Shown piece by piece: positions 43,792-52,353 of a stretch of 52,353 nucleotides of DNA. The notes under the pieces were generated by a model. It was not told the DNA's origin, did not search any database, and saw only the letters and a program-made list of their open reading frames with translations. Made by a program: the position numbers and the translations under genes. The stretch lies in the NCBI GenBank assembly GCA_000824845.1, contig CCNC01000195.1, positions 1-52,353 of the forward strand. The letters are read 5' to 3'. This stretch comes from Mesorhizobium sp. ORS 3359 (GTDB taxonomy: Bacteria; Pseudomonadota; Alphaproteobacteria; Rhizobiales; Rhizobiaceae). Positions within the stretch are counted from its first letter, which is position 1. Each line of letters begins with the position of its first letter.

Positions 43792-45378
43792 TCAATTCAC
43801 CCGTAGCCGCTGCCTTACATTCAATGTGAAGGCCATCAGCGCAAACAGCAACATGATCAGCAATCCGTTAAAATGCCGCTGTTCGGGAGACAGGAGGGCG
43901 CGCCCAGAAACCGGCACATGCGCGTCGATGGCGCCGCGCGCGTTGACGGCAAGCGCATCGATGATGCGGCCGCGCGAATCGACAATTGCGGAGATGCCGT
44001 TGTTGGCCGCGCGCAGCAGCGGCAATCCGTTCTCCACCGCACGAATCTGCGCCTGCCTGAAGTGCTGATACGGGCCTGGCGTGTCACCAAACCAGGCGTC
44101 GTTGGTGACGTTCACGATGACGTCGGATGACGCAGCGTCGGCGGCGACGAGATCGGGAAAGATCACCTCGTAGCAGATGAACGGCGCGGCACGCAGGCCG
44201 CCCGGCAGACTGATCGGATGCCGCTCGTTGCCGGCGGCGAAATTCATCGGTCCGGCAACGAGCTGGCCTATGCCGAAGCGTTGGAAAAGATCGGCGAAGG
44301 GCAGGTATTCGCCGAAGGGCACCAGATGCACCTTGTCGACGGCATCGACGATCTCGCCTTTGTCGTTGATCGCCACCACGGAATTGTAATAGCGGCTGCC
44401 GGCGCTCGCCGATCCGCCCTCCTCGCGCACGACGCCGGCAATCAGCATCTGGCCGTCGGCCAGCATGTCGCCCAGAGCTGTGAGCGCGTCCGGACGCTCG
44501 GTGAACAGGAAGGGCACCGATGTTTCCGGCCACAAAATAAGCTGCGGCTTGGCATGGCCTTCTTCCGGCGCTTTCCCCGATATGCCCAGCAAAGTCGCGA
44601 AGATGCGGTCGCGCACCGAGGCGTCCCACTTTTCGCTGAGATCGACCGACGGCTGGACGATGCGAACGTCGATCGAGCGGGCCGGCTCGACCGGGGCCGC
44701 GAGCCGGGCATAGCCGAAGCCGACATGGCCGGCGACGAGGATGACGAACAGGGCAAGGCCCAGCCTCAGATGCCGGCGCGCCGCGACCAGCGCGGGCAGC
44801 GAAAACACGAAAGCCGCGAGCGCGTTCATGCCGATCATGCCGGTCACCGACACGCTCTGCATCAGCAGCGGCACCGGCATAGCCGCATAGCCGACGGCGT
44901 TCCAGGGAAAGCCGGTGAAGAGGAAGTCGCGCAGCCATTCGGCAAGACTGAAGCCGAAGGCAAGGGCGGCGATGCGGCCGATGTCGCTGCTCCAGAACAG
45001 CCGCGCCATCACGGCGGCGAAGCCATAGAAGAAGGCAAGCGCAAAGGGGATGCCGACAACGGCGAACGGCAAGGCCCAGGCGAAGCTGTCCGCCTCGACC
45101 AGCAAGGCCTGGCCGATCCACCACAGGCCGGCGAGGAAGTAGCCGAAGCCGAACCACCAGCCGGTGGCGAAAGCCGGCCGCAGGCGCCGGAACCAGCCAT
45201 CGGAAGCCTCGCCGGTGGCGCCGTCGAGCAGCCAAACCAGAACCGGGAACGAAACGAAGCAGACGGCGAAGAAATCGTAAGGCGCCTGGGCAAGCACCGC
45301 CAGCGCTCCGGCGGCAAAGGCCACCAGCGCCCGCCGCCACCCCCACAGCAGAATTATCCGGCCGGCAAAGCGCTGCAT
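43792..45378 (-). CDS. lnt: Apolipoprotein N-acyltransferase
   Basis: This 528-residue inner-membrane enzyme adds the third acyl chain to lipoproteins. Hydrophobic helices fill about residues 5-200, followed by the periplasmic nitrilase-like domain. The catalytic Glu is in LWPETSVPF, Lys in DKVHLVPFGEYLP and Cys in FICYEVIFPD. ATG 45378 (MQRFAGRIILLWGW) with GGGAAG upstream is preferred to a TTG at 45390. The known substrates of such an enzyme would include lipoproteins like CpaD. Confidence 0.95.
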   Translation of the reverse strand: MQRFAGRIILLWGWRRALVAFAAGALAVLAQAPYDFFAVCFVSFPVLVWLLDGATGEASDGWFRRLRPAFATGWWFGFGYFLAGLWWIGQALLVEADSFAWALPFAVVGIPFALAFFYGFAAVMARLFWSSDIGRIAALAFGFSLAEWLRDFLFTGFPWNAVGYAAMPVPLLMQSVSVTGMIGMNALAAFVFSLPALVAARRHLRLGLALFVILVAGHVGFGYARLAAPVEPARSIDVRIVQPSVDLSEKWDASVRDRIFATLLGISGKAPEEGHAKPQLILWPETSVPFLFTERPDALTALGDMLADGQMLIAGVVREEGGSASAGSRYYNSVVAINDKGEIVDAVDKVHLVPFGEYLPFADLFQRFGIGQLVAGPMNFAAGNERHPISLPGGLRAAPFICYEVIFPDLVAADAASSDVIVNVTNDAWFGDTPGPYQHFRQAQIRAVENGLPLLRAANNGISAIVDSRGRIIDALAVNARGAIDAHVPVSGRALLSPEQRHFNGLLIMLLFALMAFTLNVRQRLRVN

Positions 45379-45475
45379 CCAGCTTCCCAAGTCGCGCGAA
45401 TCAGGGAGTTAGAGGTTTAACAGGCCGCGCCGCGCGATCCAAACCCAGATAAGCGCCGCCTGATACACCGTAGCG

Positions 45476-45946
45476 CTATCTGTGCCAGCCCTCGATCCGC
45501 AGGCCGCTCAGTCGCTCGGCCTCGTCCTTCGACACGACGCGTACGGTTCGGGTGAATGTCCAGACATGGCCTTCGGGATCGCGGGCGCGATATTGGCGCT
45601 CGCCGTAGAAATGATCCGCAGGCTCCTCGACGATCTCCGCGCCTGCCGCGCGCGCTTTCTCGCAATGAGCGTCGATATCCTGCTGCAGACGGACATAGAC
45701 GGTCTGTGTGTTCTTGCCGCCGACGGAGGCGGGACTGGCGATACGCTCATCCCATTCGGAATCGACGATGATATAGCCGTCGCCGAAGCGCATTTCGGCA
45801 TGCACGAGCCGACCGTCGGGATCGCTCACCAGCATGCTCGGCTCAAAACCAAAGGCCGCCTGCAGAAAGGACAAAGCCGCGCGCGGATCGCTGTAGAAGA
45901 CGCCTGAGCCCAAGACCGCATGCTTGAATGGATCGTCGGTCGGCAT
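45476..45946 (-). CDS. VOC-family (glyoxalase-like) protein
   Basis: This 156-residue protein has the VOC beta-alpha-beta-beta-beta fold pattern: FYSDPRAALSFLQAAFGFE near the start, FGDGYIIVDSEWD, then VYVRLQQDIDAHCEKARAAG and ERQYRARDPEGHVWTF. Its function is unknown; such proteins include antibiotic-binding and isomerase types. It lies 12 bases after corC and before lnt, between two genes that are usually adjacent, and is probably in the same operon. Confidence 0.85.
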   Translation of the reverse strand: MPTDDPFKHAVLGSGVFYSDPRAALSFLQAAFGFEPSMLVSDPDGRLVHAEMRFGDGYIIVDSEWDERIASPASVGGKNTQTVYVRLQQDIDAHCEKARAAGAEIVEEPADHFYGERQYRARDPEGHVWTFTRTVRVVSKDEAERLSGLRIEGWHR

Positions 45947-45958
45947 TCCGAGACGACG

Positions 45959-47041
45959 TCAGGCCTGTTCGGTGCGGGCGGCGCGGCGGCGCTGCCGCTC
46001 GCCCTTCGGGCTCTGCACGATACGCACGCGCTTGACGCGCCGCGGGTCGGCGTCGAGCACGTGGAACTCGAAGCCAGGAATGGCCTGCACGACTTCGCCC
46101 CTGGCCGGGACCCGGCCAAGCGTGTTGAAGATCATGCCGCCGATCGTGTCGACATATTCGCCATGCTCGCCGGCGGCGAAATCCTCGCCGATCATCTTGG
46201 CGACCTCGTCGATCTCGGCCTTGCCGTCGACGACGAAGACGCCATCGCCGGTCTGCGTGATCATCGGCTCGTCGTCGTCATGCTCGTCCTCGATGTCGCC
46301 GACCACCATCTCGACGATATCTTCCAGCGAGGCGAGGCCGTCGGTGCCGCCATATTCGTCGATGACCAGGGCCATTTGCGTGCGCGTCGTCTGCATGCGG
46401 CCCATGAGGTCGGAGGCCAGCATCGAAGGCGGCACGAACAGCACCTGGCGGATCAGATTGAGCTCGCCGATGGTGCGCGCGAGATCGACCTGCGCAAGGT
46501 CGAGCGCCGTCGTCACCGGCGCCTTCGCCCTGGTGCGGCCCTTCTTGACGCGGGCGACCTTGGTGATGTGGGCGAGCACATCGCGAATGTGGACCATGCC
46601 GCGCGGATCGTCCAACGTCTCGGAATAGACCGGCATGCGCGAATGGCCGGACTGCTCGAATAGGCCGAGCAGGTCGCCAAGCGTGGTGTTGATCTCGACC
46701 GCCTCGATATCGGCGCGCGGCACCATGACGTCCTCGACCCGCACTTCGCGCAGGCGCAGGATGTTGTTGAGCATGGCGCGTTCGCCGGGCGAGAAGGATT
46801 CCGCATCGGTCGTCGTTTCGGCGAGCGCGCCGGCGATCTCCTCGCGCAGGCTGGTGCCGTTGCGGTGCCGGAACAGGCCGAGCACGCGGTCGAAGAGCGA
46901 AGGACCGGCATGCGTCGGCTCAGCGGCCGCGCTGCCGGTGGGAATACTCGGACTCGAGCCCTCTTCCGTTTTTTCGGAAGGCTTGGCAGCACTGCCGGCG
47001 TCCGGGCGGACGGCAGTTTCTGGTGTGTCGTTCATCGCCAT
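45959..47041 (-). CDS. corC: CorC/HlyC-type CBS-domain protein
   Basis: The 360-residue protein has a variable N-terminal part, two CBS domains (about 95-225, with VEDVMVPRADIEAVEINTTL and SDLMGRMQTTRTQMALVIDE) and a C-terminal transporter-associated (CorC_HlyC) domain (DGVFVVDGKAEIDEV). There is no membrane DUF21 domain, which matches YbeX/CorC. It is linked to metal efflux and ribosome or RNA metabolism in other bacteria. The start may be residue 1 or Met-3. It follows ybeY by 21 bases in the usual phoH-ybeY-ybeX order. Confidence 0.9.
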   Translation of the reverse strand: MAMNDTPETAVRPDAGSAAKPSEKTEEGSSPSIPTGSAAAEPTHAGPSLFDRVLGLFRHRNGTSLREEIAGALAETTTDAESFSPGERAMLNNILRLREVRVEDVMVPRADIEAVEINTTLGDLLGLFEQSGHSRMPVYSETLDDPRGMVHIRDVLAHITKVARVKKGRTRAKAPVTTALDLAQVDLARTIGELNLIRQVLFVPPSMLASDLMGRMQTTRTQMALVIDEYGGTDGLASLEDIVEMVVGDIEDEHDDDEPMITQTGDGVFVVDGKAEIDEVAKMIGEDFAAGEHGEYVDTIGGMIFNTLGRVPARGEVVQAIPGFEFHVLDADPRRVKRVRIVQSPKGERQRRRAARTEQA

Positions 47042-47062
47042 CAGGTCAATTGAGCTTTTTTG

Positions 47063-47560
47063 TTACGCGTAGGGATCGGGAATGGCAAGCCTCGCAAGCG
47101 CGGCGCGCTCGATCGCTTCCATCTCCTCGGCCTCGGCGTCGGTCTCGTGATCATGACCCAGCAAGTGCAACAGGCCATGGATGACGAGATGAGTGATATG
47201 GTTGTCAAGCGGCTTGTCTTCCAGTGCGGCCTCGCTCGCCACCGTCTCGGAAGCCAGCACGATGTCGCCCAGCAGCGGCGGCAGCTTGCCGCCTTTCGGA
47301 AACGGAAAAGCCGGAAAAGACAAGACATTGGTGGGCTTGTCCTTGCCGCGCCATTCGGCGTTGAGCGTCCGGATGTGGGCATCGTCGGAAAAGACGACGC
47401 TGAGCTCGGAGGCGCCACTCGTGCCCGTCTGGGCGAAGGCGGCCGCAACGGCGCGATCGACCAGGCGCGTCAGCTCGGCTTCGGCAGGCCAATTGCCGGC
47501 CTCGACGAAAATATCGATATCGATCGGCGTCTCGCCGCTGGATGCTGGATTGTCAGCCAT
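47063..47560 (-). CDS. ybeY: Endoribonuclease YbeY
   Basis: This 165-residue metalloprotein is involved in 16S rRNA 3' maturation and ribosome quality control. The zinc site is clear in THLVIHGLLHLLGHDHETD (H-x3-H-x5-H pattern), and TNVLSFPAFPF and LGDIVLASE are typical of the family. It lies 12 bases after phoH. Confidence 0.95.
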   Translation of the reverse strand: MADNPASSGETPIDIDIFVEAGNWPAEAELTRLVDRAVAAAFAQTGTSGASELSVVFSDDAHIRTLNAEWRGKDKPTNVLSFPAFPFPKGGKLPPLLGDIVLASETVASEAALEDKPLDNHITHLVIHGLLHLLGHDHETDAEAEEMEAIERAALARLAIPDPYA

Positions 47561-47572
47561 ATAGCCTTTTGA

Positions 47573-48622
47573 TCAGCTTTCGGCGCCGAGGCCCCGCGCC
47601 AGCTTGCCGTCGCGGTCATAGGCCTTGACGATCTCAGCCACCAGCGGGTGGCGCACCACGTCGCCCTCATTGAAGCGGACGGTGACGATGCCAGGCACGC
47701 CGTCGAGGATGCGCAGCGCCTCGACCAGCCCCGACTTGGTGTTGGGCGGCAGGTCGATCTGGGTCGGATCGCCGGTGACGATCATGCGCGAGTTCTCGCC
47801 GAGACGGGTCAAGAACATCTTCATCTGCATCTGCGTGGTGTTCTGCGCCTCGTCGAGGATCACCGCCGCATGCGCCAGCGTGCGGCCACGCATGAAGGCC
47901 AGAGGCGCGATCTCGATCACCTCGGCCGCGATCGCCCGCTCGACCTTGTCGGCCGGCATCATGTCGTAGAGCGCGTCGTAGAGCGGCCGCAGATAAGGAT
48001 CCACCTTCTCCTTCATGTCGCCGGGCAGGAAGCCCAGCCGCTCGCCGGCCTCGACCGCGGGGCGCGACAGCACGATGCGCTCGACCATGCCGCGTTCGAG
48101 CAGCATCGCCGCATGCGCCACCGCCAGATAGGTCTTGCCGGTGCCTGCCGGGCCGATGCCGAAGACCATTTCGGAGCGCTCCAGCGCCCGCATATAGGCG
48201 TCCTGCGTCAGCGAACGGGCGTAGATCGTCTTCTTGCGCGTCGATATCTGGGCGGCCGAAACCTTGCCCTTACGCTCCATGGTCGGCAGCGTCAGCTGGT
48301 CGTCGGCGGCAATCGCCATGCGCACCGCGCCATCGACATCCGACTGGCCGATGTCAACGCCCTTCTGCAGGATGCCGTAGAGCGTGTCCAGCGCGCGGCG
48401 CGCCTGTTCGGCGGCCGAAGCCGAGCCCTTGATCGCAAGCTGGTTGCCGCGTGAGCGGATATCCACGCCGAGCTTCTGCTCGAGCCGCGCCAGGTTCTCG
48501 TCGAACTGGCCATAGAGGGCGCTGGCAAGCTTGTTGTTGTCGAAGGTCAGTACGATGTGCGCCATGTCGGAAGCCCCGGACGCCTGGTTCTGGGGCGGAT
48601 TCTTCAGTTCGGCAGCGCTCAA
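47573..48622 (-). CDS. ybeZ: PhoH-like ATPase (YbeZ)
   Basis: This 349-residue protein has an N-terminal domain resembling KH (about 40-85) and a PhoH domain with Walker A FGIGPAGTGKTYLAVAHA (about 155-172) and a Walker B-like AAVILDEAQNTT. It is believed to act as an RNA helicase or ATPase with YbeY. The start is TTG 48622, supported by GAGGAG seven bases upstream; an ATG 19 codons later is possible. It stands between miaB and ybeY, the common order. Confidence 0.93.
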   Translation of the reverse strand: MSAAELKNPPQNQASGASDMAHIVLTFDNNKLASALYGQFDENLARLEQKLGVDIRSRGNQLAIKGSASAAEQARRALDTLYGILQKGVDIGQSDVDGAVRMAIAADDQLTLPTMERKGKVSAAQISTRKKTIYARSLTQDAYMRALERSEMVFGIGPAGTGKTYLAVAHAAMLLERGMVERIVLSRPAVEAGERLGFLPGDMKEKVDPYLRPLYDALYDMMPADKVERAIAAEVIEIAPLAFMRGRTLAHAAVILDEAQNTTQMQMKMFLTRLGENSRMIVTGDPTQIDLPPNTKSGLVEALRILDGVPGIVTVRFNEGDVVRHPLVAEIVKAYDRDGKLARGLGAES

Positions 48623-48652
48623 CCGTCTCTCCTCATCTGCCGAGGCTTGTGG

Positions 48653-50062
48653 CTAGGCCAACTCGGCGAACAGGCTGTTGGGGCCTGTCTTCGTGATTCG
48701 CACATCGATAATGTCACCGATTCCACCGGCCTTGTCGTCAACAATCACCGGGTTCAGCCATGGCGAGCGGCCAAGAATCTGACCGGGGCGGCGCCCTGGC
48801 TTCTCGATCAGCGTGCTGACGGTGCGGCCGACCACGCTGGCTATGAAATTCTGCTGCTGATCGTTGATCAGCGCCTGCAGGCGCTGCAGCCGTTCGTCCT
48901 TCACGGTTTCGGAAAGATGGCCGTGCATCTCGGCGCCCGGCGTGCCAGGACGTGGCGAATATTTGAAGGTGAAGGCCGAGGCGTAGCCCACCTCGCGCAC
49001 CAGTTTCAGCGTCGCTTCGAAATCCTCGTCCGTCTCGCCGGGGAAGCCGACAATGAAATCGCCCGACATGGCGATGTCGGGACGGGCGGCGCGAATGCGC
49101 TCGATCAACGTCAGATAGTCACGTGCCGTGTGCCTGCGGTTCATTGCCTTCAAAATCCGGTCGGAGCCCGACTGCACCGGTAAATGCAGATAGGGCATCA
49201 AGGCGGGCAGGTCACGATGCGCGGCGATCAATTCGTCGTCCATGTCGCGCGGATGGCTGGTTGTGTATCGCAGCCGCGCCAGTCCGGGGATTTCCGCAAG
49301 CCGGAACAGCAGGCGGCCCAGCCCCCATTCCTCGCCGTTTTCGCCCACGCCATGCCAGGCATTGACGTTCTGGCCGAGTAGGGTCACCTCGCGCACGCCT
49401 GCTTCGGCCAGCCGCTCGGCCTCGGCGACGATCTGCGCCACCGGGCGCGAGACCTCGGAGCCGCGCGTATAGGGCACCACGCAAAAAGTGCAGAACTTGT
49501 CGCAGCCTTCCTGCACCGTGAGGAAAGCGGTGACGCCGCGCTTTGCCAATTCGGCGCGCTTCGGTTGCGGCAGATGCTCGAACTTGTCCTCGATGGCGTA
49601 TTCGGTCTCGACGATCTTCTCGCCGCCGCGAACCCGCGCCAGCACATCGGGCAGCCGGTGATAGGTCTGCGGGCCGATGACCAGGTCCACCGCCGGAGCG
49701 CGGCGGATGATTTCCGCACCTTCGGCCTGCGCCACGCAGCCGGCGACACCGATCAGCAATTCACGGCCGGCCTCTGCGCGCTCGGCCTTCATGTCGCGGA
49801 TGCGGCCAAGCTCGGAATAGACCTTTTCCGCCGCCTTCTCGCGGATATGGCAGGTGTTGAGCAGCACCAGATCGGCGTCCTCGACCGCGTCGGTGGCGAC
49901 ATAGCCGTCGGCGGCCAGCGCATCGGTCATGCGCTGGGAATCGTAGACGTTCATCTGGCAGCCATAGGTCTTGACGAAGACCTTTTTCGCCGTGCGGTCA
50001 GTGGCGGCCGAGCGCTCGGCGGCAGCGCCGATGCCATGGCTTTCAATCGTGTTCAGTTCCAT
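48653..50062 (-). CDS. miaB: tRNA-2-methylthio-N6-dimethylallyladenosine synthase
   Basis: This 469-residue radical-SAM methylthiotransferase modifies A37 of tRNAs. The auxiliary cluster cysteines are in TYGCQMNVYDS, LLNTCHIREKA and GVAGCVAQAEG. The radical-SAM triad is in EGCDKFCTFCVVPYTRG (C-x3-C-x2-C). A C-terminal TRAM domain follows. ATG 50062 (MELNTIESHG) is preferred over the upstream start at 50092. Confidence 0.96.
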   Translation of the reverse strand: MELNTIESHGIGAAAERSAATDRTAKKVFVKTYGCQMNVYDSQRMTDALAADGYVATDAVEDADLVLLNTCHIREKAAEKVYSELGRIRDMKAERAEAGRELLIGVAGCVAQAEGAEIIRRAPAVDLVIGPQTYHRLPDVLARVRGGEKIVETEYAIEDKFEHLPQPKRAELAKRGVTAFLTVQEGCDKFCTFCVVPYTRGSEVSRPVAQIVAEAERLAEAGVREVTLLGQNVNAWHGVGENGEEWGLGRLLFRLAEIPGLARLRYTTSHPRDMDDELIAAHRDLPALMPYLHLPVQSGSDRILKAMNRRHTARDYLTLIERIRAARPDIAMSGDFIVGFPGETDEDFEATLKLVREVGYASAFTFKYSPRPGTPGAEMHGHLSETVKDERLQRLQALINDQQQNFIASVVGRTVSTLIEKPGRRPGQILGRSPWLNPVIVDDKAGGIGDIIDVRITKTGPNSLFAELA

Positions 50063-50135
50063 CGGGCGGCTTCTAGCGCCTTTCCGTGACAAAAAACAGA
50101 CGATTCTGCCTTGTGGCCCGTCGTGCGCCTCGACT

Positions 50136-50936
50136 TCACCGGCTCTTGGCCGGGTCGGCGAGGATGCCTTGCATCATCTCGCGCACCTTGGCTTCCATCA
50201 GCCTCGCCGTTTCCTTGCGGTTCGAACCCTTGGAGAACGGCACCGGCTGGCCGAAATGCACCTCGGCATCGATCGCGCCTTCGGCAAGCAGGGTTTTGAG
50301 ATGCGGCATCAGATCCTGGTCGCCGATCCAGGCGGTGATCGGCCGATGGTGGCGCCCCATCGGCATGCCGTGCAGGCGCGTGTAGGCGATCGCCACGGGC
50401 TGGATGAAGACCTGTTCCGCAGCGCCCTCCGAGATTGCCATCGAGGCCGCGCCGAACAAGGTGCTCTTGAACGGTAGCACGAGGTTGCCGTCGCCGGTCG
50501 AGCCTTCGGCGAACAGCACCATGGCGTCGCCTTTTGCCATCCTCTTGGCGATCTCGCTGGCCTGGTCGCCAGAGGTGCGCTTGCGCTCGCGCTCGATGAA
50601 GACGGTGCGCTGCAGCTTGGACAGCATGCCGATCAGCGGCCAGCCCTCCATGTCAGCCCTGGCGATGAACTTCACATCGACGAAGGAGCCGAGCACCATG
50701 ATGTCGGTCCAGGAAATGTGGTTGGCCGCCACCAGCAGAGGGCGGTCCTTGGCCAAGCTGCCCGTCACATGCACCCGCATACCCAGCGCCCGCAGGATCA
50801 TGCTGTGCCAGATCTTCAGGATGACAGTTTCGGGCCACAGCCCCGTCTTCATCGACAGGATCTGCAGCGGCACTAGCACCAGAGAACAGACGACGACATA
50901 GAAGAGCGCCAGGAAAATCCGTGATTTCTTGATCAT
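50136..50936 (-). CDS. plsC: 1-acyl-sn-glycerol-3-phosphate acyltransferase
   Basis: This 266-residue membrane enzyme makes phosphatidic acid from lysophosphatidic acid. An N-terminal hydrophobic segment (about 7-28) precedes the acyltransferase motif I ANHISWTDIMVLGSF (NH-x4-D, about 72-86). Motif III appears as MVLFAEGSTGDGN (about 140-152). It may be the main PlsC or an ornithine-lipid type (OlsA-like) paralogue; sequence alone does not tell. It lies between rimI and miaB. Confidence 0.9.
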   Translation of the reverse strand: MIKKSRIFLALFYVVVCSLVLVPLQILSMKTGLWPETVILKIWHSMILRALGMRVHVTGSLAKDRPLLVAANHISWTDIMVLGSFVDVKFIARADMEGWPLIGMLSKLQRTVFIERERKRTSGDQASEIAKRMAKGDAMVLFAEGSTGDGNLVLPFKSTLFGAASMAISEGAAEQVFIQPVAIAYTRLHGMPMGRHHRPITAWIGDQDLMPHLKTLLAEGAIDAEVHFGQPVPFSKGSNRKETARLMEAKVREMMQGILADPAKSR

Positions 50937-50963
50937 TCGCTCCCGCCCTATCGCGCGGATTGG

Positions 50964-51458
50964 CTAGCGAAGATCGCGGCGCATGACAAGCGCGCCGGTC
51001 GGGCCGTGCTCGGTCGAACGGTAATAGTTCGGGCGATGGCCGACCTGGATGAAGCCGAGCCTGCGGTAAAGCCCGATCGCGGGCGCATTGGTCTCGTCGA
51101 CCTCGAGGAAGAGCGCTTCGGCACGCTGCGCGTGAAGCTCGCGCAGCACGGCGTCCATCAATTGCCAGCCAAGGCCCTGACGGCGATGGCTGCGGGCGAC
51201 GGCCACGGTCAGAATCTCGCCCTCGCCGGCCGCGAGCCGCGCCAGCACGAAGCCGACCGGCGGCTTGGAGCCTTGGCCTGTTTCCCGCGCCGCATAGCCG
51301 AAGACCGTGTCCTGTTCGAGGAGCGCCGCAAACTCGCCATCGGTCCAGGGCCGCACGAAATCCTCGCGATGCAGTACCGAGACAGCGGCGCTGTCGGCGA
51401 CCGTCAGCGGTTCCAGCGCATAATCCCTGCGGCGCGGCTGAAGGAACGGAATGCGCAT
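50964..51458 (-). CDS. rimI: Ribosomal protein S18 alanine N-acetyltransferase-like (RimI)
   Basis: This 164-residue GNAT protein has the acetyl-CoA motif VARSHRRQGLGWQLMDAVL (about 88-106) and the C-terminal ETNAPAIGLYRRLGFIQVG with NYYRS near the end, the RimI pattern. RimI acetylates S18 and possibly other proteins. Its start overlaps the tsaB stop by one base (TGATG), so the two are coupled; this pairing is common. Confidence 0.92.
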   Translation of the reverse strand: MRIPFLQPRRRDYALEPLTVADSAAVSVLHREDFVRPWTDGEFAALLEQDTVFGYAARETGQGSKPPVGFVLARLAAGEGEILTVAVARSHRRQGLGWQLMDAVLRELHAQRAEALFLEVDETNAPAIGLYRRLGFIQVGHRPNYYRSTEHGPTGALVMRRDLR

Positions 51459-52147
51459 CAGGGCTCGGTTCCCTTGTCTTGCCTTGGCAGAATGAAACCC
51501 GCTTGCGGCTTGGCGTCCGCGCCGCGCAGATAGAGCGGTTTCGGCTTCTCGCCGGGTCCCTTGGCGGCGGCCAGCCTGGCATAGGTCGCAATATCGGCGG
51601 TGGCGGCAACCGGACCGGTGTCGAAAGGACGCCCAGCCGCTTGGGCAATCCGCGGCGCGGCGGTGCCGACAATGACGGCGTCGGCATCGACGGCCATGGC
51701 CACTGCCTCGGCAAGCGTCGCTACGGACGGTCCGTAAGTCTCGACTAACGCTTTATCGTAGAGCGCCGCGTGGATTTCCTCGCGGCCGGCGTCGAGCGCG
51801 GCAAGCACCGCGCGCCCGGGAAAGGTGTTGGCGCCCTCGGCAGCCAAGGCTTTCAGCGTCGTCACACCGATCGCCGGGATTTTCAGCGCCAACGCCAGGC
51901 CGCGCGCGGTCGAGACGCCGACGCGCAGGCCGGTGAAGGAACCGGGGCCGATCGAGACGGCAACTGCATCGAGGTCAGGGTAGCCGACGCTGCCGGCATG
52001 CAGGGCGGTCTCGATGACGGCCATCAGATGCTCGGCATGCCCCTTGCCGAGATCGCGCAGCTCGCGGCCAAGCTCCGCATCCGCGTCCGCGTCGTAGACG
52101 CAGGCGGCGCAGAGACTGGCGGCGCAGTCGATGGCAAGCAACTTCAT
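51458..52147 (-). CDS. tsaB: tRNA threonylcarbamoyladenosine biosynthesis protein TsaB
   Basis: This 229-residue protein partners TsaD in making t6A37 in ANN-decoding tRNAs. It has the ASKHA-type start MKLLAIDCAASLCAACVYD and the family motif SIGPGSFTGLRVGVSTARGL (about 65-84). Length matches TsaB. It is the first gene of the minus-strand series. Upstream lies a 206-base non-coding end of the window carrying part of a repeat. Confidence 0.94.
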   Translation of the reverse strand: MKLLAIDCAASLCAACVYDADADAELGRELRDLGKGHAEHLMAVIETALHAGSVGYPDLDAVAVSIGPGSFTGLRVGVSTARGLALALKIPAIGVTTLKALAAEGANTFPGRAVLAALDAGREEIHAALYDKALVETYGPSVATLAEAVAMAVDADAVIVGTAAPRIAQAAGRPFDTGPVAATADIATYARLAAAKGPGEKPKPLYLRGADAKPQAGFILPRQDKGTEP

Positions 52148-52261
52148 ACGGGCAGCTTCATAGGCCGGTTAACGAACTGGATCGAAACACAATTCCCTCT
52201 GCCCGGCATGGGCCGCCGCCGCAAGGGCCAGGGCGCAGAAATGTTAAGCGGCTTTGCTTCT

Positions 52262-52353
52262 AGAGCGTTTCACCGTTTCACGGAAAACGGGGAGCCGCTC
52301 TATCTCTTTGTTTGGCGCAATTCCGGTCGGAAAAACCGCTCACACTTTTCCTG
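52262..52353. repeat. Partial palindromic repeat at the right edge
   Basis: AGAGCG ... CGCTCT arms (52262-52301) flank a core with TTTCACGGAAAACGG, and a second half (GCGCAATTCCGGTCGGAAAAACCGCTC...) runs off the window. The layout is that of common rhizobial intergenic palindromes, a family distinct from the 11786 repeat. Confidence 0.6.

Overview
The window is high-GC alphaproteobacterial chromosome that looks like Mesorhizobium or a close relative (Rhizobiales, Phyllobacteriaceae). The evidence is the Tad/Cpa pilus locus, the irr-fabA-fabB-fabI block, dnaA-dnaN-recF following rpsT, the tsaB-to-pnp housekeeping series in rhizobial order, and scattered palindromic repeats of rhizobial type. 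I see no transposase, prophage, CRISPR array, tRNA or rRNA. The genus is inferred from protein and repeat resemblance, not from a database search.

Region 1 (1-7768) is a Tad (Flp) pilus locus. On the minus strand lie cpaF (5' end only), cpaE, cpaD, cpaC and cpaB as one overlapping operon, then cpaA with its own terminator, then the Flp pilin gene. On the plus strand are a free-standing copy of the CpaC N-terminal domain and two TadE/TadG-like pseudopilin genes. A perfect TTAA-N7-TTAA (CtrA-type) box precedes the tadE-like gene, and near-matches precede the other pilus units.

Region 2 (7773-12343) holds a lone PhnD-type binding protein, deoB-mutM, an enoyl-CoA hydratase gene and rpsT with a clear promoter and terminator. 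Region 3 (12344-17236) is an 833-base non-coding stretch followed by dnaA, dnaN and recF. A low-GC orphan membrane gene (17263-17955) separates it from region 4 (18194-21102), a tightly coupled cluster of a MoeB/ThiF-like E1 enzyme, a GNAT acetyltransferase and the two subunits of aconitase X. Region 5 (21210-28585) carries a 2-hydroxyacid dehydrogenase, an SH3-domain secreted protein, a DUF4260 membrane protein, the iron regulator Irr, the fatty-acid genes fabA-fabB-fabI and a GGDEF/EAL protein with a degenerate GGDEF site.

Region 6 (28605-52147) is entirely minus strand: tsaB, rimI, plsC, miaB, phoH, ybeY, corC, a VOC gene, lnt, an XRE regulator, metK, trmB, rimP, nusA, ylxR, infB, rbfA, truB, corA, rpsO, pnp and rsmC. 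These genes cover tRNA modification, membrane biogenesis, SAM supply, transcription and translation factors, ribosome maturation and RNA decay. metK and rimP each have a good sigma70-type promoter that runs at once into a U-tailed hairpin, which suggests leader control.

The signals least explained by ordinary annotation are four. Palindromic repeats butt against or supply the stop codons of neighbouring genes. Attenuator-like leaders precede metK and rimP-nusA. CtrA-type boxes recur across the pilus locus. trmB appears to have no ATG, GTG or TTG start for its conserved N-terminus.
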